Positions 12,449-24,544 are shown, counted from the first letter of the stretch. The stretch: DNA of 64,000 nucleotides from Phytopythium helicoides (GCA_024867545.1 JANFNE010000058.1:276552-340551), one strand, 5' to 3'. The notes: generated by a model not told the origin, from the sequence alone. Numbers and translations: made by a program.

Positions 12449-13736
12449 CTACTCGGTGGCTTTGTTGGCGTGCTCCATGTCTTCCACGAGCCGCGAGCCG
12501 TGCTTCTTGGTCAAGCGCTCCGTGAGCATCTCCTTGAAGTCGTTCATGATCTGGTTCTCGCGCTGCTGCTTCTCCTCGAAGTTGATGAGCGCCAATGCAC
12601 GCTTTTCTTCGGCAGTGTACACCTGATTCTCCTTGCGGATGCGCACGGCGTTCATGCGCTTGTGCCGACTGCCACTCATGACGTACCCGAGGTTCTCGAG
12701 TCCCTCGATCTCTTGCCCGTTCCAGCCGACCTCGCCTCGGCGGGGGATACGCATGTTTTTTTGCACATACTGCGCAATCGCCGCGCCTTCGCCCGGGAGC
12801 AGAGCTTTGCCATAGTTGAGCGAAGAGCTCGCAGCGTCCTCGGACTGCGGTAGCGGCTTCGGACCGATATCTTCATCGTCATCGTCGTCGTGGCGGGCGC
12901 CTTGCACTGCTTCCTTGAATCTCTCGGCCTCGATCCGGTCCTCATAGTCGTCAAAAGAATCCTTTCGGTCGCTCCGCTTGGACACTTTGCGATCCTTGGA
13001 GCGCGACACACGCGAGTCGTCCGAGTCGCTGGCGTCACTTGAGCCACTGCCGCTGCTCTCGCTCTCGCTGGGGCTCGGAGACCTGCGGCGTCGCTTACGG
13101 TCGCTCTCGCGCGAGCTCTTCTTGCTTGACCTCGACCGCTTCGACTTGGACCGCGACGATGAGCTCGACTTCTTCTTCTTCTTGGACTTTCTGCTGGACG
13201 AGCGGCGTCGCGATGACGACTTTCTGCGTCGCGATCTCCGCCGAGACGCGTCGCTGTCCCTGCTATCGCTGCTGTCGTCGCTCTCGGACTCTGACGCGCT
13301 GCTTTCGGACGGCGTCTCGCTCTTGGGCGACGGCGAGCGCGCCTTGGGCTTCTTCTCGCGCTTCATGGGCGGCGGGCTGGGGAACTCGCGCCAGATACTG
13401 AACTTGATGCGGTCGCGCTCGCGCTTGCGCGACTCGAAAGAAGTCGTCGGTCTCATCATTCGTCCCGTGAAAGCGACCGCGCTGGAAGCTCCCGCCGCTC
13501 CGCTGGTGCCGAGGAGGAGACGAGTTACGGCCGCGGAAGGAGCGCGGCGGCCGGTCACTGGACCGCGAGCGATCGCGGCCGCTGCCTGCGGGGCCGTAGC
13601 GCGAGCCGCGGGGCGGAGAGCGCGACCGACTGGCGCTGCGCCTGCGGCTGCTTCGCGTGCTGGCGTCGCGCGACTCGCGGTCCTCGCGGCGGCGCGGGCG
13701 GCTGCGACTGCGGCTGCGGCTCGAGCTCCGCGCCAT
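12449..13736 (-). CDS. NKAP: NKAP family RNA-splicing/transcription factor
   Basis: The ATG at 13736 opens an RS-rich N-terminus ([19 protein letters not shown]), followed by an RGG/SR region. The line [11 protein letters not shown] and a long K/S/R/E-rich spacer come next. The C-terminal domain is diagnostic of [58 protein letters not shown] and [17 protein letters not shown] family proteins act in the nucleus in splicing and in Notch/NF-kappaB-linked transcription in animals. One extra base near 13441 (TTCTTTCGAG) shifts the frame, and family sequence resumes immediately. The TAG stop at 12449-12451 follows HANKATE. Length (about 430 aa) suits the family. Confidence 0.92.
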
Positions 13737-14033
13737 AGTGCTGCCGACTATCTGTCGTGGATTTTTGTATGGGCGTTTTTTTTGGTCTTGTGACCCACAC
13801 GAAGACGATGGATTGACAAGGCACAAGCAAATGGAGTGGACATGTTGGTGGAGCATTTTGCAGTGGAGGAACCGTCCTAAATGGACGTGAACGATGAGAG
13901 AAGATGGCTGTTTGACATGTGTATCCATGCTGCTCCAGTTTCCATTGTCTTGACACCCCAACGAACTGGACGATGTCGCTCATGTTCAAATGTGAAGCGA
14001 CTCGAGCTATCTACACTGCGCTTGCACGCCAGC

Positions 14034-14850
14034 CTACTCATAGACGCCGAGCGTGACGCGGAGCTGGTCGATGCGCGTGAACTGCTCCTTGGTGATCTTG
14101 GTGATGATCGCCTTGCGCAGCTGCTTGACCTGCTCGTCGCCGCGCACGTCGTCCAGGAACTCGAGCACGGCCTCGAACTCGTGCTCGATGCCTCCTGCAG
14201 CCGAGAGCAACTTCATCTTGCTCATGGCGGGCGCAGCTGGTCGACGCTTCGTGGCTGTAGTAGAGGAAGCGGCAGTTGACGCCGCCGACTCACTCGTGTC
14301 TTCCTGGTCCAGCATCTCGAGCTCCGCGTCGACATCGTACGAGTCCCGCTTGGTCTTGAGCTTGTTCCCCTTGGAGTCGAAGTGGTAGTCTATGACATGC
14401 AGCAAGGCACCACCATTAGCAAGTAGATCAATTATCCCGCAGAACCACCACGCGGGAGCTGGCTGGCGACGCTAGCACGCACAAGAGTTGAGAGACGAGT
14501 CCGGTCCTTCGTCCTCCTCCGCATCGTCGCCGCGGTTCTTGAAGGCCACAAAGTCTTCGACCTGGTTCTCCAGGTGCATGAGGCCGCACGGCCACCTCGC
14601 TCACGATGAGCTCGACCTTGCGCAGCAGGCCGCAGCGCCTGTTGTCGCTCGTGCTCCTCGCTGGCGATGGTCATCAACACAGTTTGTCAGTCAGCAAATG
14701 GGCCAGAACGCTGCCGTTTGAGCTCCGTTGGGCGTCGCAAACCCATGCAAACACGCACATGGATCGCTGCCAGCGGTAGTAGGCGAGCGGCGCCGCCGCC
14801 AGCGCCAGCGCGGCCGTCGCAAGCGCCGTGGCCTGCCAGCTCGGCGCCAT
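14034..14850 (-). CDS. Small membrane-anchored protein with BAG-like C-terminus
   Basis: The ATG at 14850 starts MAPSWQATALATAALALAAAPLAYY, a signal-anchor or signal peptide. A helical segment follows (EEHERQQAL, then LLRKVELIVSE and MHLENQVEDFVAFKNRGDD in adjoining frames), then an acidic linker. The final segment (KMKLLSAAGGIEHEFEAVL ... QVKQLRKAIITKITKEQFTRID) looks like a BAG domain, which binds the Hsp70 ATPase domain and promotes nucleotide exchange. Pieces lie in three frames between 14430 and 14680, so at least one intron and one or two single-base errors must be present. The BAG assignment rests on helix pattern and the RKAI ... LD-type ending only and is tentative. Confidence 0.5.
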
Positions 14851-15018
14851 GGGCCTCACTGGTCTCGTCAAGCGCAAACTGCCAGGTCAGAGTGCCCTGT
14901 ATTGTTCACAACTAGGTCATTCGTCCAGGACAAAGTTATTAAATAGGCTGTATACAGCCTAGAGTAGGCGTTTCGGAGCGCAGCGCCGACAGAAATCAAC
15001 CGAAACGCTCGGTTTCTA

Positions 15019-16009
15019 ATGGGCAAGAAGACGAACTGGACCGCGGCCGAGGACCAGGCGCTGTGCCGCGCGTGGCTGCATGCGAGCGAGTCGCCGCTGC
15101 CGGCGCCCGAGCATCGCGCCGCGACCTTCTGGGCGTCGGTGCACCATCTGTTCCACTCGGAGATGTCCACGACGGTGGAGCGGCCGCTGAACGGGCTCAA
15201 GATCCGCTGGACGCGCATCAACCGCGACGTGCAGAAGTTCGCCGTGGCGCACGCGCAGGTGCTGGCGGCGCACGGCAGGGGCGACGGCGACGCCGTCGTG
15301 CTGGACGCGGAGGGTGAGGCACCGCTGATTGACGAGGCCAAGGCGCGCTTCGAGAAGGAGCGCGGGACCAAGTTCCTCTTTGAGCCGTGCTGGAAGCTGC
15401 TGCGCTACTCACCCAAGTGGATGCACAACCTCGCCAGCAACATGGGCGTCTCCTCGGCGTCTGCTGCTGTTGCTGCTGCTGCGAGCTCTAGCGCTGCCTT
15501 TGCGAGCGCTAATGGAGCTACTGCGGATACAGAGTTCCTAGCCCAGGACCGCGCGTCTCGCATCGACGATCCTTCGGTTGCGATCTCGGCCGACGCCTTT
15601 CGGGTGGCTACCTCCTTGACAGGAGGCAAACAAGCGGCGCGCGCCTACGTTTCTCGACGTACTGCCGCAAGAGCCGCTCGAGCACCTGTCAGGGCTGACC
15701 GGCGCGCTTGTCGAGGAGCTGCGTCGGCGGAACGAGCTGCTCGAGGAGCAGAACGCCTTGGCGCTGTTCCGCCTGGACGCGGACTTGGCGCAGCACGACG
15801 ACGCGCAGGCGTACTTTGGCATGCTGCGCCAGCGCTACCTCAAGAAGATGCGCCTGGCCGTCGCGATGGAGGGATCGACCGACGTCCACTCGTCCGTGAC
15901 CAACTTGCACCACTCGTCGTCTACAACGTCCGCGACCGCCAGCGCAGCGGACGAAGAGGCCAAGACCGCAGACCTAGGCGACCACGAGCTCGTGTCGTCT
16001 AGTAAGTAG
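15019..16009 (+). CDS. Myb/SANT-like (NAM-associated type) protein
   Basis: ATG at 15019. Residues ~5-80 carry the Myb/SANT-like trihelix pattern of the oomycete-expanded NAM-associated family: NWTAAEDQALCRAWL, FWASVHHLF, ERPLNGLKIRWTRINRDVQKF. A second conserved block is GTKFLFEPCWKLLRYSPKW. After an Ala/Ser-rich linker the frame slips by one base near 15650. It resumes in TFLDVLPQEPLEHLSG and a coiled coil (VEELRRRNELLEEQNALALF ... MLRQRYLKKMRLAV). It ends in a serine-rich tail at TAG 16009. DNA binding is expected for the N-terminus and dimerisation for the coiled coil. No transposase domain is present, although relatives of this fold accompany Harbinger transposons. Confidence 0.7.
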
Positions 16010-16200
16010 CAAGCTGCAGCAAATGTCGCTGTTGGCGTGAGTAGTAGTAAACCCGTAATGCACAACCTCGTGCCGCCAAGGCGATCCTGTCGAGCCCTAC
16101 TTTGGCTCCATGTCATCAAGGTGACTGGTCACAGTGATTCAAAACCCTTAGCTTAGGTGCATAGCAAGGACTCCATAGATGCTTGCTTGAGAGGAATCCC

Positions 16201-18979
16201 ATGAAGGAGCATGACGAGGAGGATCTGCTGGCGTCGACCGCGCCATTGCTGTCGCTGAGGCTGCGCCTGCAGTCGGCGCCTCCGACGGAACTCTTTGCGG
16301 CTTTGTGGCGTCAATGGGAAGAGACGAGAGCAGCGAGCGCTGCGTGCGCTTCCTGCGAACTGTAGCGGCCGGAGGACTCGACAGACAACTGCGCTGCCAC
16401 TTGCTGCTTTTGAACGCCGAGGACGTGCTCGCAGCGTTAACAGACTTTGTGGGGGCTCTGCACTCTGATGCGTGTGAATTGTCCAGAGAAGACATCAGTG
16501 AGATGACGTCGGTGTGGAGCGCACTCGTCGAGGCGGCGGCGCTCACAGCGATTGCCGCGGACACTCGACGCGACCTCCGCCGGCAGCGAGTTGAAGAGGC
16601 TCTTGACGATTATAAAGCAACGTTCGGGCGTCGAGCGAATGGGCTTGGAGATGGCATCGACGAGTTGTTGGGTGGTGATGGTGAGGATCAAGCGTGGAGA
16701 GAATTTGAGGCTATTCCTTTTGAGATTGATGCAAGTTTCAAGGCAACCAAGGTCGGGCGAGCCATAGCAGAGGGGGCGGATCGCATCACGCATCAGCAAC
16801 ATCGAGAGATTAGAGCGCTTCTGAGTTCTGGTGTCGGGCACCGGGGTGAGGAGCTTCCAAGTGTGGAAGCTGTCGATGCACTATGGGAGACAGCTTTCCA
16901 ACTAATGAGGTGGCTCCAAGGATATGACTCAAAAATGAAATCAGATGTGGACGAAACTCCAAGCTCCAACCTCAAAGACGGATACTTCAACCATGACCAC
17001 TTTGTCGCACAGAACCTGCTATTGTGCTCGGATGAAGAGCTGGAGAGGTTTCTCGGTTTTGACTCATTTATTGGCGAAGCCACCCTCCAAGATATTTCAG
17101 TGTCCCACAAAGGGCTGGCAAACGAAGTGAAGCAAACTGCTGTTCAGAAATTGTTGGAGAATCTTAGTGTTGAAGGCCAATCTCAAGACATGTCATCGTT
17201 GATGGGGTCTGCAATCGATGAGCTCTTGCAGGAAACCGACCTTAGTTCTTTGCGCATCAAGATTTCGTACTTGCTTGCTGTCCAACTTGAGTCGACCCAG
17301 TACTTCGTGAAGCTAGATTCTGAAATGGCAACAGCCACTGAACGAAAAGTCCAGCGAATTATCAACTCTCTCACAGACGATCAAACAAGCAGGGATTCCC
17401 AAATGAAAACACTTGCAGTGCTCTCTGTTTTTGCACCGGACAAGCTGATTGACTCGGTAATTCATGAAACACGGGAATCGGCACGTCATCATGCATTCTA
17501 TGCTGACGTGTTGCAGTTTTCTCCGCTCTTAATGAAGTGGGTGGGTAAACCTTGTGATGCAGTGACAACTACTCCAGCGATCATTCGAGCACTTCGACTA
17601 GCGATACTTGAGGTTGCACAGTCAGAGTTGTTTGAGACACAGAGCTCAAATATTGTGACTTTCCTCTTGCTGATGAACAAGAATTCTAGCGCACATGATG
17701 GTGCTCCGCTTCTGTTGATCAATGAGATTATCGAGGATATCTTTATTCCAACTCTTACGCAAGTTTCTTCTGCCCCAAGTGCGACCAATGCAAACACCGC
17801 GGTCATCAATATCCTCTTGATGGTTCATCGCATCATTGAGACTCTGATGGAATCGAACCCGATCAAAATTGGAAACCGAGTCGTTCTAGAAGTACTCCAG
17901 TTTACTGTCAACAGCTACAACGCACTGGAAGAGCTCGAAGACATCACAATAGAAAATGTACGCCAACGTGAAGCCCTTCTACTTTTTGTAAAGGATTTGC
18001 TCGACCTGCGGGTTTCACTTTACGAAAAAGAATCAGAAACAGGGACTAATGTGGCAGCCATCTGCAAGCACGCAGACCACGACACCGCGTTTGAAACTCT
18101 TGTTGCGGTAACGCGCTCAACATTGCCCTCAAGACTGGATACTATGAGCGACGCCGCAGACGGATCTGCGATCTCTGCAAAAAGTCTAGCAGATACGGTG
18201 CTATGGGCTCTTTTGTGGTCTTCGATCGTGTCACCTAGCTCACAAGCGCGGACGCCCTCTGCTGTGGCACGACTGTGGAAAAGCCTCGACAGCATCGCGT
18301 CAAAAGAGTTTTCTGATGCGCGGAGAACTATCCCCGGTGCAAAAATCATCCAGTTGGCAACAGCATCCGTCCTGTTGAAGTGTGGAGAACAGTTATTTGG
18401 TGCGTATCGAAAGCACGTACTGCCGTTCTTGATGAAGTATGAACCTGTTGATCCAGCAATGCGTGGAGGCTGCGTTCTAGACGCTCCCAGTATTGTTCAC
18501 GGTACTGGGGTAGAACCCAAGCAACCCCGAACCTGCTTTTTGATGTCGTCGCATGCGGAGGTCCGATATTTGGTGAAATGCTGGACCCAGGCGTCACTTT
18601 CTACAAAGACGTATCTGGTGTGATGCTGGTCGAGTTTTTGCGTCATGTGATTGGAGCTTGCGATTCTATCGTCGAATTGTCGTCTGGATCACATTTGCTG
18701 ATTCTGTCGTGTTTCCAACTGCAATGCCTAGTCTCCTTCACTGTTCACGAGCTCAAACTAGATGAGAAGTCATTCTCAGCTCCAGTTTGCTCGCTGCTGG
18801 AGATGGCAATATTGCGCTCTCTTCACAGGCTGGCTGCATTCAAATCCCTCCCAGAAGATGAAAAGCGTTTTGTCCGCGGATTTATCACCGGCTGGCTTGC
18901 CATTGTGCCCCCAGATGGGTTTCTTAGGTCAGTTTTCCAACACCTTGCCATTAATGGCAGTCGTACAAGTGGAGTGTAG
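16201..18979 (+). CDS. Large all-helical protein of unknown function
   Basis: I do not recognise this protein. ATG 16201 begins MKEHDEEDLLASTAPLLSLRLRLQ. The frame shifts by one base near 16330 and runs for ~740 codons, then shifts again near 18528 in a run of C (VEPKQPP/NLLFDVVACGGP). It ends at TAG 18979, giving about 920 residues. It is predicted to be helical throughout, with leucine-rich amphipathic repeats (LLENLSVEGQ, IKISYLLAVQLES, VLQFSPLLMKWVG, INILLMVHRIIETLM), in the manner of an ARM/HEAT solenoid. It has no signal peptide, membrane segment or catalytic motif. It is convergent with galactonolactone dehydrogenase, with only 24 bp between the stops. Confidence 0.6.
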
Positions 18980-19003
18980 CAATCAATCTATTGAATGCAA
19001 TCT

Positions 19004-20713
19004 CTAGACACACATTTCGTCAACAATGTGGTTGGACAATATGTGGTGGGGGTCCACTTCGTCGCGAGCATTCTTGAACCGACCAAGAGGATAGCGCTTG
19101 CTGAGGCGGTCGCGCATGACCTGTTTCTCCTTCTCATCCTGAGACCATTCAATCTTAGCCCAATGCTCAACTGCTCCGAACGGCACCATAAAGTCTCGGT
19201 ACGAGGCGTAATAGCTGTGAAACTTGTCGGTGATGGCGCGATTGACGCTGTCGTCAGACGATGGCAAGTACATAATGATGCCGACCCAGCAGAAGAGCTG
19301 GTCGGGCTTGCTTGAAGCCGCGGGACTCATGAGCGACTTGCTACGAGAAGTCCAACGCTGCTCGATTGGAGAATGGGCAGGGATATCATCAGCGTCGATC
19401 CTGGCGAGTAGTTGCTTGATAAAGTCCAGTTCGAGCGTCCCATGCGTAGGAAATGCCACCTCTTGAACAAGCTGCTGGCCACCACAATCAAACCCAATGA
19501 TATCATCGGACAGAGCGACCCGGAAGCCCTCGCTCTTCTTCCAAAATTCTTCTCCGCCTCGTTCACGCGGATCACATGATTCTTGTCAAGAGGATTCAGC
19601 TCAAGTAGCTTGTCGCGAGCTTGGTGAAACTCCAATCGAGATAGTCGGGGGCTGGCTTTCCGTTGGTCAACTCGAGGTACAAGTCGCGCGGAGCCTTTAG
19701 CCGTTCGTCGTTTGAGTACTTGGCGGGCGGGAACCGCCGCGTGTTGGTACCGTCTTCGTCGTCTTCGAGCTTGCGACATTGCACTACCACAACGGCATCC
19801 GTGTACGGAATCCACATGTACCGCAGGTGCTGGTATTCTTGCAGCCACCGCGAGTGCTGAAGGCGGACGTCCTCCATCGTCGAGACAAAGGTCTTCTCGG
19901 CTAGTTGGTAGGTTGGCACACACTGGATCGTCAGCTTGGTGACAACGCCCAGTGCTCCGATACCGCACTTGGCAAGAGCAAACAGCTCAGGGTTTTGCGT
20001 TTCGCTCAGCATCATCTTGCCCTTTGCTGGGGTGACAATCTCCATCTCAACGATCTGGTCGTCGATCGGAGGATCTTCGCTCCCGTGCCGTGGCAGCCAG
20101 CCTGACAGATGCCCGCCAGCTGCTGCTCGCGGATCGACGCAACATTCTGCATGGTCAACCCATATTCCCGAAGCTCGGCGAGCAGGTCGCCCACAATCTT
20201 GCCAGCCTCCACGGTCACCTGTTTCTTGTCGTGGTCGACGTGAGGATCTTGTCAAACAGCGCGAGCGACATGAGCGCCTCGTTTTGCTTCGCCCGCTGGC
20301 CCCGAAAACCCGAGCCCGTTCGGGGAGACGCCCGCGCCCATGCAGCGCAGCTTCTGCTTCTTGTCGTGGAACTGGCGCAGCAGCTTTTCGACCTCCTCGA
20401 CGCTCTCGGGCGTGTAGAACTCGCGCGGACGGCACTCGTGGGTCGCCGACCAGTTGACGAACACGTGTTCATGGTCGTCGCTCTCGTGGCTTTCCGCCTG
20501 CGTCGTAGAGGCAGCAGCGGCAGCAATCGCGAGCGCGCCAACCGCCGCCGCGAGACTTGCAGCCGCTTGGCCCCCAGTGGAGCCCTGAAAGCCGCGAAAC
20601 TCGCGCTGAGAAGCCACCGAGAGTGTCGCGACCTGCAGCCGAGCAACATTTGCGTGGCGCGCGCGGGCGTGGCGCGCTGCCGCCCGAGCTGCGGCCGACC
20701 ACGACGACAGCAT
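19004..20713 (-). CDS. L-galactono-1,4-lactone dehydrogenase (FAD-linked, mitochondrial), with frameshifts
   Basis: This enzyme makes the last step of ascorbate synthesis, oxidising an aldonolactone and passing electrons to cytochrome c in plants. ATG 20713 starts an Arg/Ala-rich presequence ([20 protein letters not shown]) and a hydrophobic stretch typical of the inner-membrane enzyme. Then come NWSATHECRPREFYTPES, VEEVEKLLRQ and GAGVSPNGLGFSG, the FAD-binding PCMH fold. Further blocks are YGLTMQNVASIREQQLAGI, HGTGAK, PPIDDQIVEMEIVTPAKG, FALAKCGIGALGVVTKLTIQCV and WIPYTDAVVVVQC. The C-terminal ALO block is HWAKIEWSQDEKE ... RYPLGRFKNARDEVDPHHILSN. The frame slips near 20300, 20220, 20080, 19620 and 19470, always within conserved sequence, so consensus errors are likely. 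Stop at 19004. Confidence 0.88.
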
Positions 20714-20798
20714 CGTAGGAGGAGTGAACTTTCTGGAAGTGGTGCAACTGCTTCGGCGGGCTTCGCTGGGCAGTGACGCAATCGAAAATGAGGAGATG

Positions 20799-20844
20799 TG
20801 ATTGGTCAAATATATGAATGTGCAGCTTTGATTGGTCAAATATA
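20799..20844. promoter_or_regulatory. Duplicated TGATTGGTCAAATATA motif
   Basis: Two copies of TGATTGGTCAAATATA lie 30 bp apart (20799-20814 and 20829-20844), upstream of the galactonolactone dehydrogenase start at 20713. The core ATTGG is shared with other promoters in this window. Three helical turns between copies would put both on one DNA face. A regulatory role is inferred. Confidence 0.45.
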
Positions 20845-20948
20845 GAGGCCACGTCACTGTTGACAAGCATCCTCGTTGAATCCCGCCTTGCACTACACAC
20901 ATCACCGTCACGACTCGCTACAGCTGGGAGGACGCAGCTGCGGCTCGC

Positions 20949-21785
20949 TTAGACGGGCACGAGCGTCTGGAGGAACTTGACGGCGGCGTGCCAGGCCTTC
21001 ATGACGGCCTGCTTGGTGGCGTCGTTGCTCATGTCGCCGCGGTGCACCCAGCCGTGGTTCTGGTCGGCGAAGAGCAGCACGTCGCTCTGCGCGCCAATGT
21101 CGGCGCGCGCGGCCAGGATCTTGTGCACGCTGCCGTTGGGCTTGACGAAGTCCGGGTCGTCACCGGCGGCCAGCAGCAGCTGCGGGACCTTGACGGCCTC
21201 GGCGAGCTTGTCGACGGCGCCGTCGCCCTTGAGGATGTTCTCGACGATCCACGTGGGGTGGAACGACACGTGGCCGGCGACGATCGGGTCGGCCTGCGTC
21301 GTGAGCGTGGCACCGACCCAGGAGCCCCAGCAGTAGCCGTAGCTGCCGATGCGCTCGACGCCGACCTCCGTCTTGAGGTACGCGACGGCGTCCGCGATGC
21401 GCTTGGAGAAGTTGTCAGCGAACGTGTACTTCTTGAACCAGTCGACGAGCGTGTCCGTGTTGGTCAGGTAGTCGCCGTCCGTCAGGTCGACGAGCACCAC
21501 GTGGTAGCCGAGCTTGCCGAGCGAGTCGGCGTCGGCCTTGGAGCGGCCGCTGTCGAGCCCGTAGATGTCCGGGAAGGCCAGGATGCCTGCCTTGGACGTG
21601 GCCGGACCTGTCACGTACACGGTCGTGGCGCCGACCTTCTTGATGGCGCCGATGCTGGCGGCGGGGTCGCGCGCGGGCTCGGCGGTCACGGGGCAGCAGC
21701 TCATGGCGTTGGGGTTGGCGTTGGGGTTGGCACTGGGCTTGGGGCTTCTGGGCTCGACTTGGTCACTTGCGAAGTGAGGCGCCAT
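20949..21785 (-). CDS. Dienelactone hydrolase family protein
   Basis: An alpha/beta hydrolase that opens dienelactone-type esters. The catalytic triad is visible: the nucleophile cysteine in GSYGYCWGSW, the aspartate in AAGDDPDF and the histidine in DQNHGWVHRGD. Upstream are GILAFPDIYGLDSGRSKADADSLGKLGYHVVLVDL and, near the nucleophile, RIADAVAYLK. Length from the ATG at 21785 is 279 residues; an internal ATG at 21704 (MSCCPVTAEPA) gives 252 and matches the family better. Between these two starts the DNA has short tandem repeats giving PNANPNAN. The reading frame is intact. It is divergent from the HECT ligase, 122 bp apart, and the gap contains a CCAAT box (21858-21862). Confidence 0.93.
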   Translation of the reverse strand: MAPHFASDQVEPRSPKPSANPNANPNAMSCCPVTAEPARDPAASIGAIKKVGATTVYVTGPATSKAGILAFPDIYGLDSGRSKADADSLGKLGYHVVLVDLTDGDYLTNTDTLVDWFKKYTFADNFSKRIADAVAYLKTEVGVERIGSYGYCWGSWVGATLTTQADPIVAGHVSFHPTWIVENILKGDGAVDKLAEAVKVPQLLLAAGDDPDFVKPNGSVHKILAARADIGAQSDVLLFADQNHGWVHRGDMSNDATKQAVMKAWHAAVKFLQTLVPV

Positions 21786-21857
21786 GATGAACCCCCGGGA
21801 TGTAGAGGCTTTGAGATGGGTACCATAGATATGGCGCGGACTATGATTCCATTTCGG

Positions 21858-21862
21858 CCAAT
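21858..21862 (+). promoter_or_regulatory. CCAAT box in divergent promoter
   Basis: CGGCCAATCAGAG sits in the 122-bp gap between the dienelactone hydrolase start (minus) and the HECT ligase start (plus). It is the only motif in the gap shared with the other divergent promoters here. Confidence 0.4.
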
Positions 21863-21907
21863 CAGAGCGCGGGGAGCGTGCCGAATCAGCGGTGACTTGG
21901 AGGGAGT

Positions 21908-24544
21908 ATGGGCATACAAAACCAAGAGGTTCGCCGCCAGCAGCTGCACGGGAAAACAGATGGCACCGCCACGTACACGACGTTGAAGCTGACGGAGCTG
22001 TTGATAATTTTGGATGCGGCTCGTGGTGCCATGGGCGGCGCGCTGCGCAAGAAGGCGGTGCCATTCGGGGACGGCGAGGCAGCTCATGGCGAGTCGCTGG
22101 TCGCCAAGGGCGTGTTCAGTCGAGGGAAGCGGCCGAGGCCGGCGACGGCTGTGGCAATGACCGACGAGCAGCTCGACGCGGCAGAAGAGCAGCAAGCCAG
22201 GAGGTGAGCCGTAGCGGCAGCTCAATGTGGGCTGGAAGGACTCGTGGTAATTGACGAAATGGCCAACAGGGACGCAGAGAACGCTGAGAAGCAGAAGGTG
22301 GCGGTGGACCACGTGGTTGAGAACCTGTTTCCGTACGCGCCAGTCAAGGTGCAGACCCAGACGTACCCGCGTGACACACCGAAAGCAGGGCAGGCGTACT
22401 TGTGGATCACGGTCGACGAAGACGCAATTAAACGCAGAGGAGCATCGACAGACACCCCGCTTCGGTACCCCGTCGGGGTCGCTGTCGACGCCGAAGGCAA
22501 CGTTTTTGTCTCGGAAGCGGGTGACAACAGCAATGGAAGCAACGAGGCTGGCTCCACTCCAACCACGCAAAGCTATACCATCACCGCAGCGTCAATCGTA
22601 ACGCTCGCTAATACAAAAGTACCGCCGCCAGCACCAAAGCCACCTACATTAGTAGAGGCGACACAAACCTCTCTGCTGATCAAGTGGAAGCGTGCAACTG
22701 ATTCTACTGTCGATCGTTACGAGCTCCAGTACCGAAGAGCTGACACCCCAAACAGTCCATGGTCAGCCCTTGCCACTGCCAACACCGTGAAAAATATCGT
22801 TCTAGATCATCTGAAATGTCATTCAAGTTACGAATTCAGAGTACGCGCTCACAATCCTGTTGGCTGGGGAGAATACAGCGAGCCTAGCGACATCCTATGG
22901 ACACTCCCAGGAATCCCATCAGCACCACAGCCTCCGATAGCGGGGGCAATCGTAAATACGTACGTGAGTATTTTTTGGGCTCCTGTCGACCATAACGGTG
23001 CTCCACCAGTTGTCTACTTTTTAGACGTCCGCGAGCAGGCAGAAGGAGCCAGAAGCTTTCGCCAAATCTACGAGGGCACTGGTACAGGATTTGTAGTCAC
23101 CGGTCTCCATCCACGAACCGCTTACATCTTTCGGCTGCAAGCATCAAATGTCATTGGCTCCACTCCGTTTGTTGAGAGTCGCGTGATCAAAACGTTAGCT
23201 CATGGCAAGCCTGAAATTGTCGAGCTTCCATCTACAGATGAGACTGCCGCCTCGTACAGCGATCGGTGGGTGCAGTGCTGGGATCCTGTTACAGAGCAAG
23301 TTTTCTTCTTCAACAAGTACACAAGTCAGCGGGTCACCACTGAACCACGAGAAGTAGCTGAAGCTCGTGAAAAGCTGGGAATGAAGGACGTCGACCAGAC
23401 TCCAGATATGGTGTTTCGGCGCAAGCGCTTTCACTTTCATCGCGACCTACGAAAGGGAATGGGGAACAACTTTGGAGCTATCATGCCTCTCGAGTTACAG
23501 CGAGAAAATATGTTTGAGAACACTGTAAGTGCCTTTGAGCGATTAAGCAAAAATGACTTGATTGCCAAGCCCAAGATCAGTTTTGTGAATGAGCCCGGGA
23601 TTGACTCGGGTGGCTTAACAAAAGATTGGTTCCTTCAAGTATCTCACCTAGCAACAGAGAAAAAGCATGGCATCTTCAAACCGTGTGATCAAGGGTACTT
23701 CGAGATCGATCCTGCATCAGCCTACGATTCGAAACGCTTGCAACTGTACCGATTTCTGGGTAAGTTCGTCGGCAAGGCAATTTTCGATCGTCAGACTCTC
23801 GATTTGCCGATCTACGATGTGTTTTACAAGCATCTGCTGCGCATACCTCCAACATTGGAGGATCTCAAAAAGATGGATGCCCAGTTCCACAAGTCGCTAC
23901 AGTGGATGCTCGACAATAGCGTCGTGGATGTGATCGAGGAGACGTTCAGTGTGGAGATTGAAGTTCAGCGAAGTGCAGGCCAGCGTCCTTCCGCCATGAT
24001 CGTTGACCTGAAGGAGAACGGTAGGGACATCCCAGTCACAGACGCCAACAAGCACGAGTATGTGGATCTCGTGGTGAAGTGGCGCTTGGAATTTGGCATT
24101 CGCCCTCAGCTCGATGCTATGTTTCAGGGAATTGGAACACTTATCCCCATGGAAAGACTTCAGTGCTTTGATCTGGACGAGCTTCGAATGCTGGTTAATG
24201 GTAAACCGACGATTGAGGTTGAAGAGCTTCGTGCAAGTACAGTCTTTCAAGGTGGCTACAATGAACACTCGCAAGTTGTTCTGTGGCTGTGGCAGGCCCT
24301 CCGCGAGTTTCCGCTCGAGTTACGCGGACAGTTTCTAAAGTTCATGACGGGCACAAACAAAATCCCGTTGGACGGCTTCGAGCCCCCACTCAATGTCACG
24401 AAGTCTGACCTGGATCCTTTGGCGTTACCTAGAACTCACACATGCTTCAACCAGCTCGTTTTACCAGAGTACCAGAGCTACGAGGTGCTCTTGGACAAGA
24501 TTCGATTTGCAATCACCAATGCAGAGGGTTTTGAGCTGTCTTGA
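21908..24544 (+). CDS. HECT-type E3 ubiquitin ligase with two FN3 domains and a WW-like segment
   Basis: ATG 21908 opens exon 1 (to ~22203), which ends in a Glu/Gln-rich helix. A 66-nt intron rejoins in frame at DAENAEKQKVAV. A short NHL-like strand motif follows (YPVGVAVDAEGNVFVSEAG), then two fibronectin type III domains (PPAPKPPTLVEATQTSLLIKW ... and IPSAPQPPIAG ...). A WW-like segment comes next (WVQCWDPVTEQVFFFNKYTSQ). The HECT domain covers the last ~380 residues: FVNEPGIDSGGLTKDWF, YRFLGKFVGKAI, TGTNKIPLDGF, and the catalytic cysteine in LPRTHTCFNQLVLPEY. This cysteine receives ubiquitin from an E2 before transfer to substrate. The frame is intact. FN3 domains are usually extracellular, so their use here as intracellular substrate-binding modules is inferred. 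Confidence 0.93.

Noticed and set aside
12978..13793. 271-codon plus frame opposite NKAP
   Set aside because: Antisense shadow of the RS/KS-rich coding sequence; repetitive Leu/Arg/Asp composition.
20988..21986. 332-codon plus frame opposite dienelactone hydrolase
   Set aside because: GC-rich antisense shadow; the minus frame has the full catalytic triad.
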